Shown piece by piece: positions 47,494-55,186 of a DNA stretch of 64,000 nt. The translations under genes were made by a program, and so were the position numbers. How positions within the stretch are numbered: the first letter of the stretch is position 1; each line of letters starts with the position of its first letter. The notes beneath the pieces are model-generated. The model was not told the origin of the DNA and made no database searches. It saw only the letters and a program-made list of their open reading frames with translations. Source of the stretch: Hartmannibacter diazotrophicus. GTDB taxonomy: Bacteria; Pseudomonadota; Alphaproteobacteria; Rhizobiales; Pleomorphomonadaceae. The stretch covers positions 4,728,001 to 4,792,000 of the forward strand of contig NZ_LT960614.1 of the NCBI RefSeq assembly GCF_900231165.1, written 5' to 3'.

Positions 47494-48048
47494 TCAGGCC
47501 GCTTGAAGCGTCTCGCCGCCAACCTCGCGGTTGCAGGGGCAAAGCTCGTCGGTCTGCAGCGCGTCGAGCACCCGCAGCGTATCCTTCGGATTGCGCCCGA
47601 CGTTGAGGTTGGTCGCATAGACGTGCTGGATCGTCCCTTCGGGATCGACGACGAAGGTGTAACGATAGGCGACGCCGTCCGGCGAGCGCACGCCGAGGCC
47701 ATCCACCAGGCTGCCGTTGACGTCGGCGAACTGCCAGATCGGCAGCCGGTCCAGATCGGGATGATCGCGCCGCCAGGCGAGCTTGACGAATTCATTGTCG
47801 GTCGACCCGCCCAGCACCACCGCATCGCGGTCGGAGAAATCCTGGGCGAGACGGGCGAATTCGGCGATCTCGGTCGGGCAGACGAAGGTGAAGTCCTTCG
47901 GATAGAAGAAGATGATTTTCCAGAACCCGGGAAAACTGTCCTGCGTGACGGTCTCGAAGGCGGACTCGCCGTTTTCGACGTGCGCATTGAAGCCGGGCTT
48001 GACGCCCGTGATCTCGAAGGCAGGGAGCTTGTCGCCAATACCCAGCAT
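47494..48048 (-). CDS. ahpC: Peroxiredoxin AhpC
   Basis: AhpC is a 2-Cys peroxiredoxin that reduces peroxides and peroxynitrite. It has 184 residues. The peroxidatic Cys57 is in FFYPKDFTFVCPTE, and the C-terminal resolving region has Cys170 and Cys172 (DELCPCNREVGG). ATG 48048 follows GAGGTATCCA. It heads the ahpC-ahpD-SDR operon. A near-consensus sigma-54 promoter, IHF site and UAS-like palindrome lie upstream, so it should be induced with nitrogenase. Confidence 0.94.
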   Translation of the reverse strand: MLGIGDKLPAFEITGVKPGFNAHVENGESAFETVTQDSFPGFWKIIFFYPKDFTFVCPTEIAEFARLAQDFSDRDAVVLGGSTDNEFVKLAWRRDHPDLDRLPIWQFADVNGSLVDGLGVRSPDGVAYRYTFVVDPEGTIQHVYATNLNVGRNPKDTLRVLDALQTDELCPCNREVGGETLQAA

Positions 48049-48091
48049 TGGATACCTCATTTGTCGGTTTGGATGGGTCGCCAAGTCAGGG

Positions 48092-48107
48092 TGCACCGCC
48101 CGTGCCA
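48092..48107 (-). promoter_or_regulatory. Sigma-54 -24/-12 promoter of ahpC
   Basis: On the minus strand the site reads TGGCACG-GGCG-GTGCA. The -24 element is perfect; the -12 element differs from TTGCA by one base. The predicted start is near 48081, giving a 33-base leader to ahpC. Confidence 0.72.
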
Positions 48108-48113
48108 GCCGGC

Positions 48114-48126
48114 AATCAAGGCTTTA
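48114..48126 (+). promoter_or_regulatory. IHF consensus site upstream of ahpC
   Basis: AATCAA-GGCT-TTA matches WATCAA-N4-TTR fully. It lies between the ahpC sigma-54 promoter and the palindromic UAS-like site, the same order as at nifH. Confidence 0.7.
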
Positions 48127-48163
48127 TCGGCCTGTTTTTAAAGGAATTCCAAAGAGCCCTGCC

Positions 48164-48193
48164 TGTCGCGAGTCCGACGTCGCACTCGCGACA
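48164..48193. promoter_or_regulatory. 30-base palindrome with opposed NifA UAS-like sites
   Basis: TGTCGCGAGT at 48164-48173 and ACTCGCGACA at 48184-48193 are perfect inverted arms around CCGACGTCGC. Read from either end it gives TGT-N10-ACG, one base from the NifA consensus TGT-N10-ACA, and shares TGTCGCGA...CGAC with the nifH enhancer. It is centred about 97 bases upstream of the predicted ahpC start. Confidence 0.65.
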
Positions 48194-48334
48194 TGGCGTC
48201 TTTGCGACAAACGACCCGATCACGATCAAGACTTGACGGACGGCACATGCCCCGGTGCAAATACTGCATCGCAAAAGCCGGTCGCTCGAGGAAGGGCCTT
48301 TGCCCGACCGGCCTGCAGAGGGGGAAGACAGACC

Positions 48335-49630
48335 ATGACGACGAATGAAACGGGCGGCATCCGCCTGCCGACCCGGCGCGGCGCCTTGAAGGGCCTGGCC
48401 GCCGGTTCATCGCTTCTCTTCGCACCCGCACTGATCGGGCGGGCGCGTGCCCAGTCCGGCGACGCGATCCGCCTCGGCGCGCCCTTCCATCGCACCGGCA
48501 TCGGCGCCTCCTACGGCCGCTGGTATGAACGCACGGCAACGGCCGCCGTCAAGCTGATCAACGAGGCCGGCGGCATCAACGGCATGCCCGTTGAGATGAT
48601 CGTGGAGGACGACGGCACGGACCCCAAGCGCGGCACCGAGGTGATCGAGAAATTCGCCACCGAATACAAGGTCGACGCGGTCTTCGGTCACCTCTTCTCG
48701 CATGTCGTGGCGGCCACCGCCCCGCGCGCCGGCGAACTGAAGATGCCCTATCTGATCTGTTCGGAATCGCATCAGCTCGCCGCCGGCGGCCTCAACCGCT
48801 ACACCTTCCAGCCCGGCATCACCGACGTGAAGGCGCAGGTGCAGTCGATGGCGCCGTGGGTTGCCACCAACCTCGGCAAGAAGGTCACGATGTTCTTCCC
48901 GGACTACAAGTTCGGCCACGATCACCGCGACTTCTTCTCCAAGGCCATCGAGGCCCAGGGCGGCGAAGTGGCGGCCCTGATCCCGATCCCGCCGACCGAG
49001 ACCTCCTTCACCCGCTATTTTCCGCAGATCCCGCCGTCGACGGAGGTGATCTACCACGTCATGGTCGGTCCCGGCGTCCTCACCTTCGTCAAGGAACTCG
49101 GCGAGTTCCTGGGGTCCCAGCGGCCGGAAATCTTCGGCTTCATCGATTCGCTGGAAGCCGTCGATCTTGCGACGCCGCAGCTGGAGTTCCTGGAAGGCAC
49201 CTATTTCTGGGAGGCCTTCCCGCGCTACCGCCAGGAGAACAGCACCGAATACGACGCCTTCTTCCGCAAGGCCGTCGGCGTCGGCGACAACGGAGCCAGC
49301 CTCGCCGACCCGAAGGACGTCTCGACCTATTCGCACATGTTCTCGGTCTGGGAGACGCTCTACGTCATCAAGCAGGCGATGGAAGCGGCGAACTACAAGG
49401 GCCCGGCGCAAAAGGAGGACTTCATCCTGGCGCTGGAAGCCATGGACAAGCTCGACCCCAGCAACGAGCATCCGCAGGGCCCGAAGGTCTTCAACGCGCC
49501 GATGCATCAGGTCTTCGGCGTGCAGAATATCTCGAAGGTCGAGAATTCGGCCCTCAAGACCGTGCACACCACCTCGATCGAGGACGGCATGTACGAGCCG
49601 GAGGCCGACTACACCAAGATGGATCTCTGA
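48335..49630 (+). CDS. Orphan ABC-type (LivJ-like) substrate-binding protein, Tat signal
   Basis: This 431-residue periplasmic binding protein is of the branched-chain amino acid/amide (Peripla_BP_6) type. The N-terminus has a twin-arginine signal (PTRRGALKGLAAGSSLLFAP ending in RARAQ). The mature body opens IRLGAPFHRTGIGASYGRWY and includes INGMPVEMIVEDDGTDPKRG. No permease or ATPase gene lies nearby, so its transporter must be elsewhere. It is divergent from ahpC across the 286-base control region. The ligand cannot be set from sequence. Confidence 0.9.
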   Translation: MTTNETGGIRLPTRRGALKGLAAGSSLLFAPALIGRARAQSGDAIRLGAPFHRTGIGASYGRWYERTATAAVKLINEAGGINGMPVEMIVEDDGTDPKRGTEVIEKFATEYKVDAVFGHLFSHVVAATAPRAGELKMPYLICSESHQLAAGGLNRYTFQPGITDVKAQVQSMAPWVATNLGKKVTMFFPDYKFGHDHRDFFSKAIEAQGGEVAALIPIPPTETSFTRYFPQIPPSTEVIYHVMVGPGVLTFVKELGEFLGSQRPEIFGFIDSLEAVDLATPQLEFLEGTYFWEAFPRYRQENSTEYDAFFRKAVGVGDNGASLADPKDVSTYSHMFSVWETLYVIKQAMEAANYKGPAQKEDFILALEAMDKLDPSNEHPQGPKVFNAPMHQVFGVQNISKVENSALKTVHTTSIEDGMYEPEADYTKMDL

Positions 49631-49651
49631 GAAGGGATCGGTCAAAAAGGA

Positions 49652-49678
49652 ATGGGGCAGGTCACCGGCCTGCCCCAT
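49652..49678 (-). terminator. Intrinsic terminator (minus strand) shared by convergent genes
   Basis: ATGGGGCAGG and CCTGCCCCAT form a perfect 10-bp stem with a 7-base loop. On the minus strand it is followed by TCCTTTTT, fitting a terminator for the small gene at 49719-49940. On the plus strand it is a stem-loop after the binding-protein gene. Confidence 0.75.
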
Positions 49679-49718
49679 GCAAAATCAAGGTCTCTTCAGC
49701 AGTTCAGCGCACTGGCAA

Positions 49719-49940
49719 TTACTGCGCGTCCTGCTCTAGGCTCCACACGAAGCGGCGCGACGTCGAGCCGGCCTCGCGAGCCCACCAGCGGTCCTGCTTT
49801 TCATCGATGCCGGACATCGGGAACTGGGTCAGCATCTGCCAGACGCGGCGTTCGCCTTCCGTACGGCCCAGAACGCGTTCGACATGCTCGTCGGCAATGA
49901 GGATGCAGTTTTCGTCGTAGGTCTTCTTGCGAATATACAA
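49719..49940 (-). CDS. Small hypothetical protein (73 residues)
   Basis: A TTG start at 49940 with GGGAG seven bases upstream begins a 73-residue protein (YIRKKTYDENCILIADEHVE, ending in FVWSLEQDAQ). It is charged, with several Trp/Arg near the C-terminus and no signal or membrane segment. I do not recognise a family. Coding is supported by the ribosome site and a matching downstream terminator. A near-consensus sigma-54 promoter lies 260 bases upstream. The start codon is uncertain. Confidence 0.5.
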   Translation of the reverse strand: MYIRKKTYDENCILIADEHVERVLGRTEGERRVWQMLTQFPMSGIDEKQDRWWAREAGSTSRRFVWSLEQDAQ

Positions 49941-50438
49941 AACGCCTCTCCCTTTCAAAAACACTTGCTGAAATTCAGCACTCAAGACACGGCTTCCTCC
50001 CGGAAGGCCGACCGAGATCACGCAAGGCATTCGAGACGACCGCACCGGGCGCTCTGCTGCGTGGTTTCGGACCAGCAACGTCGCACCCGCCTCCCCGGTT
50101 CCTAATGGGAACCCTTTTCAGATGCCTTCCGTACGCACTCGGAAATGGGACAGCCGGATTGTCCATCTCTGCCCGCCCCGAAGCGCAGAGACAGTTTTGC
50201 ACCAATTGTGCCACTGCGAAATATTTCGGACGGTCCCAATCCTCGACAAATTTTGCACAACCTTCGCAGCTGCAACAAAACGTGCGCGGAATTGTCCCGG
50301 ATCGGGACCTTCAGCCTTAATTTTCCCTTAATTGCAGGACCAAAGCGGCACATCCAGCCATGCCGCGGCGCACATATCCGTGTGAATACATAAGATGGTG
50401 ATGCCAAGGGCCGTTCTTCTTCCTATATCATTTGTACG
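49941..50438. other. Intergenic region upstream of small gene and exonuclease
   Basis: These 498 bases hold no gene I can support. They contain a candidate sigma-54 promoter at 50199-50214 facing the small minus-strand gene. They also contain two TTGCAC/GTGCAA-like motifs (50198-50215 and 50256-50263), and the exonuclease gene promoter must lie near the right end. Confidence 0.5.
50199..50214 (-). promoter_or_regulatory. Candidate sigma-54 promoter
   Basis: On the minus strand the site is TGGCACA-ATTG-GTGCA, the same -12 variant as the ahpC promoter. The predicted start near 50188 leaves a leader of about 250 bases. No perfect TGT-N10-ACA site was found upstream, so control by NifA is uncertain. 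Confidence 0.45.
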
Positions 50439-51449
50439 ATGACTCCCGCCGCCCTGCTTCAACCAAGACCGAACGGCCTCTACTGCCCGCCGGGCGACTT
50501 CTACGTCGACCCGTCGCGCCCCGTGCCGCGGGCGCTGATCACCCATGGTCACTCCGATCATGCCCGCGCCGGCCACGGCAGCGTGCTTGCGACCGAGGAG
50601 ACGCTGGACATCATGGCGCTGCGCTACGGCGAGAGTTTCTGCGGCACATCCCAGGCGATCCCTCTCGGCGAACGGCTCACGATCGGCGATGTCACCGTCA
50701 GCTTCCATCCGGCCGGCCATGTGCTGGGCTCGGCGCAGATCCGGATCGAGCATGAGGGATTGGTGATCGTCGTCTCCGGCGACTACAAGCGCGCCGCCGA
50801 CCCCACCTGCCGCCCCTTCGAGCCGGTCGCCTGCGATGTCTTCATCACCGAGGCGACCTTCGGCCTGCCCGTCTTCCGCCACCCGGACCCGATGCGCGAG
50901 ATCGGCCACCTCGTGACGTCCCTTGCCCAGTTTCCCGAGCGTGCCCATCTCGTCGGCGCCTATTCGCTCGGCAAGGCCCAGCGGGTCATCGCGCTTGCCC
51001 GGCAGGCCGGCTATGACGCGCCGATCTATCTTCATGGCTCCATGCTGACGCTCTGCGACTATTACCGATCGCGCGGCGTCGACCTTGGCGACCTCAGGCC
51101 CGCGACGGTCGAGCGCGGCGAGAAGGCGAATTTCGCCGGTGCGCTGGTCGTCTGCCCGCCCTCGGCCTTCTCCGACACCTGGGCCCGGCGCTTTCCCGAT
51201 CCGCTTCCCATCTTCGCCTCGGGCTGGATGCAGGTGCGCCAGCGGGCCAGGCAGCGCGGCGTCGAACTGCCCCTCATCCTCTCCGACCATGTCGACTGGG
51301 ACGATCTCACCGCGACCATCGCCGAACTCTCGCCGGGTGAAGTCTGGGTTACCCATGGGCGCGAGGAAGCCATCGTGCGCTGGTGCGAGCTGAACGGCAT
51401 CCCGGCCCGTCCGCTGCATCTCGTCGGTTTCGAAGACGAGGGCGATTAG
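50439..51449 (+). CDS. Ligase-associated DNA exonuclease (metallo-beta-lactamase fold)
   Basis: This 336-residue metallo-beta-lactamase/beta-CASP-type nuclease has the metal motif THGHSDHARAGHG, then HPAGHVLGSAQI and the VVSGDYKR block. It belongs to the ligase-associated exonuclease family that co-occurs with an ATP-dependent DNA ligase and Lhr helicase. The ligase gene starts 3 bases after its stop, so they are one operon. No lhr gene follows in this window. Confidence 0.92.
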   Translation: MTPAALLQPRPNGLYCPPGDFYVDPSRPVPRALITHGHSDHARAGHGSVLATEETLDIMALRYGESFCGTSQAIPLGERLTIGDVTVSFHPAGHVLGSAQIRIEHEGLVIVVSGDYKRAADPTCRPFEPVACDVFITEATFGLPVFRHPDPMREIGHLVTSLAQFPERAHLVGAYSLGKAQRVIALARQAGYDAPIYLHGSMLTLCDYYRSRGVDLGDLRPATVERGEKANFAGALVVCPPSAFSDTWARRFPDPLPIFASGWMQVRQRARQRGVELPLILSDHVDWDDLTATIAELSPGEVWVTHGREEAIVRWCELNGIPARPLHLVGFEDEGD

Positions 51450-51451
51450 GA

Positions 51452-53080
51452 ATGCGCGCCTTCGCCGACCTTCTGGAACGCCTCGTCCTGACGCCGCAGC
51501 GCACGATCAAGCAGCGCCTGCTCAAGGACTATTTCACGGCGGCATCCGATCCCGACCGCGGTTATGCCCTCGCGGCGATTGCCGGCACGCTGGATATCCG
51601 CGCGGTGAAACCGAAGCTGCTGCGCGAACTGGTGCTGGAGCGGCTCGATCCGGTGTTGTTCCAGTATTCCTATGACTATGTCGGTGATCTTGCCGAGACG
51701 ATCGCGCTCGCCTGGACCGGCCCGACGGATGCCGAAGCCACCGATCCAGCCAATCTTGCGGGCGATCTCTCCCTCGGCGCCGTCATCCACCGGCTGGAGA
51801 GCGCCGGGCGCCTCGGCGCTGCGAGCCTCGTGCGAGACATCCTCGACAGCCTCGGACCGTCGGAACGCTTCGCCTTCCTGAAGCTCGTCACCGGCGGCCT
51901 GCGTGTCGGTGTCTCGGCGCGGCTCGTCAGGCAGGCGCTCGCCGACATGGGCGGCAAGGACGTCACCGAGATCGAGGGCCTCTGGCACGGGCTGGAGCCG
52001 CCCTACGAGACGCTCTTCGCCTGGCTGGAGGGCAAGGGTCCAAAACCCGAGGCCTCGACCCCGCTCGTCTTCCGCCCCGTCATGCTGTCGACCTCCTTCG
52101 CCGAGGCCGATCCGGGCGGCTACGATCCGGCCGACTTTGCCGCCGAATGGAAATGGGACGGCATTCGCGTGCAACTCGTCGCCCTTGGCGGCGAGCGCAG
52201 GCTCTACTCGCGCACCGGCGAGGACATCTCCGCCGCCTTCCCCGATCTGGTCGAAGCCGCCGATTTTTCCGGCGTGATCGACGGCGAACTCCTCGTCGGC
52301 GGCACCTTTGCCTCCGACCGGCCGACCGGAACCTTTTCCGATCTGCAGCAGCGCCTCAACCGCAAGTCCGTGACAAAGGCCATGCTGGAGCGTTATCCCG
52401 CCCTGCTGCGCACCTACGACATTCTTCAGGCACCGCATGGCCCTGTGACGACGGAGACCTACGAAGAGCGCCGGGCGCACCTTGCCCGGATGATCGACGC
52501 GGCCGATCCGCTGCGCTTCGACCTTTCGCCCAACGTGCCCTTCGGCTCCTGGGACCAACTCGACGCCCTGCGCAAGGACCCGCCGGACCCGGTGATCGAA
52601 GGCGTGATGATCAAGCGTCGGACCTCGCCCTATGTCGCCGGCCGCTTCAAGGGCGACTGGTTCAAGTGGAAACGCGACCCGCATGTGATCGACGCGGTGC
52701 TCCTCTATGCCCAGCGCGGCCACGGCAAGCGGTCGAGCTACTATTCCGACTTCACCTTCGGCGTCTGGAGCGACACGGAGGACGGTCCGGCGCTGGTCCC
52801 CGTCGGCAAGGCCTATTTCGGCTTCACCGACGCCGAACTCGTCGAACTCGACCGCTATGTCCGGCGCAACACGGTCGACCGCTTCGGGCCTGTGCGGGCG
52901 GTGCGCGCCGATCCGGACCACGGCTTCGTCGTCGAGGTCGCCTTCGAAGGCCTTGCCCGCTCGACGCGGCACAAGTCGGGCGTCGCCATGCGTTTTCCGC
53001 GCATTTCGCGTCTTCGCGCCGACAAGCCGCCGCGCGAGGCGGACCGGCTGGAGAGCCTGATCGCCCTCATCGATCGCTGA
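51452..53080 (+). CDS. ATP-dependent DNA ligase (LigC/LigB-type, exonuclease-linked)
   Basis: This 542-residue ligase has an N-terminal DNA-binding domain (RAFADLLERLVLTP onward), a nucleotidyltransferase domain with active-site Lys in EWKWDGIR (about residue 235), and an OB domain with RFKGDWFKWKRDP and VEVAFEGLARSTRHKSGVAMRFPR, split here only for description. It is distinct from the replicative NAD ligase. It is coupled to the exonuclease gene, suggesting a DNA repair role. Confidence 0.95.
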   Translation: MRAFADLLERLVLTPQRTIKQRLLKDYFTAASDPDRGYALAAIAGTLDIRAVKPKLLRELVLERLDPVLFQYSYDYVGDLAETIALAWTGPTDAEATDPANLAGDLSLGAVIHRLESAGRLGAASLVRDILDSLGPSERFAFLKLVTGGLRVGVSARLVRQALADMGGKDVTEIEGLWHGLEPPYETLFAWLEGKGPKPEASTPLVFRPVMLSTSFAEADPGGYDPADFAAEWKWDGIRVQLVALGGERRLYSRTGEDISAAFPDLVEAADFSGVIDGELLVGGTFASDRPTGTFSDLQQRLNRKSVTKAMLERYPALLRTYDILQAPHGPVTTETYEERRAHLARMIDAADPLRFDLSPNVPFGSWDQLDALRKDPPDPVIEGVMIKRRTSPYVAGRFKGDWFKWKRDPHVIDAVLLYAQRGHGKRSSYYSDFTFGVWSDTEDGPALVPVGKAYFGFTDAELVELDRYVRRNTVDRFGPVRAVRADPDHGFVVEVAFEGLARSTRHKSGVAMRFPRISRLRADKPPREADRLESLIALIDR

Positions 53081-53756
53081 CAGCCGGGCGACAAGGCGTC
53101 TCGACGGGACCGAAAATCCGAAAATTCTCCTTCCATCCGATGTTGCGCCAACGCAACGACACCGCTCCCTGCCCGGTCGTAGGAATGCGCGGACATTGCA
53201 GGCCGTTCCGGCAAGACGGCAGGGAGGGGACAGACCGACGATGCGCTTCACGATCGCTTGAAGAGGAGGGCGGGAGCCCCTTGCGTCACGCCATTGGCAC
53301 AATTACCTGACATTCACCATGTTGCCGGTGAGAGATTCGATGCGCCGGCTTCTTTTCCGTGAATCATCCCCTTTTCGGGGATCCCACGGATCATGGCGGA
53401 CCGCCGGCCCGCCTTCCCTTTGAACACCAACCCTATCGCCATGCCGCCATCCGGCAGGGCGTCCGTGAGCGTGAAAGCCGACCGAACGAAATATCGACAA
53501 TCACGACCAATTTAGTAGTTTTTTCCTTGGTCCTGTTCGCCGTCGATGCGAATTTACGACACCGGCAAAGATGCGCCGGACAGGAACACCGGAAGTCGCG
53601 GCAAGAGCCGCACAGCAGATGTCGAATCGAGGAGAGAAGGATGATGACAGTTACTTCCGCAATCTTCAAAGCGACGACCTATTACTGCTGCTTCCAAGAG
53701 ATTTCGATGTCATGCCGCCACCCCGCATTCCCCTCCAGCAGCGAGGCGAGCAGATC
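53081..53756. other. Long intergenic region after DNA ligase
   Basis: These 676 bases show no gene I can support; short open frames lack coding character. It contains a hairpin-rich block at 53358-53390 (ATCCCC-TTTTC-GGGGAT within CCGTG...CACGG) of the same general style as the element at 43855. It also contains a T-rich stretch near 53510-53530. A TGGCACA-like motif near 53297 lacks a -12 partner. Confidence 0.5.
53357..53391. repeat. Palindromic element downstream of ligase
   Basis: CCGTG and CACGG flank ATCCCC-TTTTC-GGGGAT (53366-53382), giving a stacked hairpin, followed by ATGGCGGACCG. The GTGAATCATCCCC...GGGGATCCCACGG layout recalls the third and second hairpins at 43855-43930, although the sequence differs. 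Confidence 0.5.
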
Positions 53757-53981
53757 ATGACACGCCCCATTCCGATTGAGATCGACGGCCAGGCCGTCGG
53801 CATCGCCGAGGAACTGAATGGCCGCTACCGTTTCGTTGCGGTGAAGTTCGGTGTCTGGGATCTGGACGGCGCGATGTTCAACAGCCTCGCGGCCGTGCAG
53901 AACGCAGCCGAAGGCGTGCTCCATGGCGCACCCTATCGGGCGATCCAGCCCCAGCCAGAGGTGCATCTCGCCTGCCTGTGA
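53757..53981 (+). CDS. Small hypothetical protein (74 residues)
   Basis: A 74-residue protein starting TRPIPIEIDGQAVGIAEELN shows regular codon bias and alternating beta-like segments (GRYRFVAVKFGVWDLDGAMF). No family recognised. ATG 53757 follows GCGAGGCGAG. It is isolated: 676 bases of non-coding sequence precede it and YjhX is convergent downstream. Confidence 0.6.
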   Translation: MTRPIPIEIDGQAVGIAEELNGRYRFVAVKFGVWDLDGAMFNSLAAVQNAAEGVLHGAPYRAIQPQPEVHLACL

Positions 53982-54090
53982 CCCGTCAAGGACCTTCGTC
54001 CCGGGCAGATGATAAGCCGACTCATCATGGCGCCGGGGTCACCTGAGGCGCCTCCAGCTCAAGCCCTGAAACCTGCGACGACAGGACGAA

Positions 54091-54120
54091 ATCTGTGCCG
54101 GCCGAGAAGCCGGCACAGAT
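54091..54120 (-). terminator. Strong hairpin after yjhX
   Basis: ATCTGTGCCGGC-CGAGAA-GCCGGCACAGAT is a perfect 12-bp stem with a 6-base loop, 2 bases beyond the yjhX stop. No long T-run follows on the minus strand, but stem strength and position favour a terminator. Confidence 0.65.
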
Positions 54121-54122
54121 CC

Positions 54123-54383
54123 TTATCGGTTGTCGAGCTGTGCCCTAACGAGATCCAGTCCGCGCCGCGTGATGCGGTAGGGCTGGCCGCCGCTGGAGGC
54201 GATCGCTTTCTTGGCCTTCAGCTTGCGGAAGATACGCATCGTCAGGTCGGGATTGCGCCAGCCTTCGCGCGTAAGGCAGTTGAGCTCGATGATTTTCTTG
54301 TTTGCGTCGTCGCGGATGACGTCGATACATCCGCCCTGCGCCATGAGGTGCAGAATGCGCTGTTCTGCGCGGGAAATGTCCAT
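54123..54383 (-). CDS. yjhX: YjhX family protein (UPF0386, toxin-like)
   Basis: This 86-residue protein matches UPF0386 YjhX along its length. It begins DISRAEQRILHLMAQGG and has LTREGWRNPDLTMRIFRKLK, then GQPYRITRRGL and a final VRAQLDNR. E. coli YjhX is described as a toxin that inhibits topoisomerase I, with YjhQ as antitoxin. No GNAT-type yjhQ gene is adjacent. The fold looks like a winged-helix domain. It sits alone with a strong downstream hairpin. Confidence 0.88.
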   Translation of the reverse strand: MDISRAEQRILHLMAQGGCIDVIRDDANKKIIELNCLTREGWRNPDLTMRIFRKLKAKKAIASSGGQPYRITRRGLDLVRAQLDNR

Positions 54384-54659
54384 TTCTCTTGTCCGGAGGT
54401 GGCCCGTTCAGGCATGAAAAAACCTGCGCCTTCCCGCTTGGGGAAAGCACAGCGCTTGCCTGTGCCCTGTCATCGCTGAAGTGCAGCGAGCAGGGCGCTT
54501 ACCGGGCCTCTGACAAGTTGAACATAAAACTCCGTTGCGACGGTGATATTGGGCCGTCTTCGCCGGCAATCAAGCCCTTGGAAGTGCGCAACAGCACAAA
54601 TTCCGCTCAGCCGGGCAGGCTCGACGGCGCCGGTTTTGCGATCTGTCGCAATGGCTTTG

Positions 54660-55091
54660 TCAAAAATGCTCGCCGGGCCGGAACGGTCCGACACGCATGC
54701 CCGCGGCGATGAGATAGGCCGTCGACCAGCCGATCAGCAGGAAACCGTCGACGCCTTCGAGCGCGGCCAGCAGCCTCCAGTCGGCATGCGGAAGCACATC
54801 GCCGTAGCCGACCGTGGTGAAGGTGGTGGTAGAAAAATAAAGCGCGGTCGGGAAATCCTCGACGACGCCGAGAAACTCGTAGCACGCCGCCCAGAGCCAG
54901 ACCTCGACGGTCAGCACCGAAAAGATGCCGATGACCACGCTGTTCATGGCAAGGACCCGGCTGCGCCTCTCATTCGGACGCCAGTGCGAGGTAATCCATC
55001 CCATGACATGGGTGACGATCATCAGCCCATAGGTGTGGATGACGACCGTCGCCGAGATGATCAGCGTACCGATGACAAGATTGGCCAGCAT
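54660..55091 (-). CDS. Two-helix potassium channel-like membrane protein
   Basis: This 143-residue protein has an N-terminal hydrophobic segment (about 3-28), a second at about 50-72, and a pore region FSTTTFTTVGYGDVLPH before a last hydrophobic helix. The TVGYGD filter is a full potassium-channel signature. No cytoplasmic regulatory domain is present. Physiological role is unknown. It lies downstream of fabI, transcribed the same way. Confidence 0.85.
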   Translation of the reverse strand: MLANLVIGTLIISATVVIHTYGLMIVTHVMGWITSHWRPNERRSRVLAMNSVVIGIFSVLTVEVWLWAACYEFLGVVEDFPTALYFSTTTFTTVGYGDVLPHADWRLLAALEGVDGFLLIGWSTAYLIAAGMRVGPFRPGEHF

Positions 55092-55186
55092 TCGGGGCTC
55101 CGCTCACATCCCCGCATCTTGCGGCATTTCGCTTCGCACGGGGACGCGGCACGAATGCCTCTCTTCACTCCGCCAAGGGAGCAGCC

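Noticed and set aside
48226-48260. Sigma-54 promoter for the substrate-binding gene (CGGCACA...GGTGCA)
   Set aside because: Spacing between the -24-like and -12-like elements is 3 bases too long.
53290-53312. Possible sigma-54 promoter (TTGGCACAATTACC)
   Set aside because: The -24-like TGGCACA lacks a GC-containing -12 element at the required spacing and no gene follows closely.
54123-54383. yjhX plus GNAT (12246-12734) as a toxin-antitoxin pair
   Set aside because: The GNAT gene is 41 kb away and belongs to the hisC operon. There is no adjacent partner.
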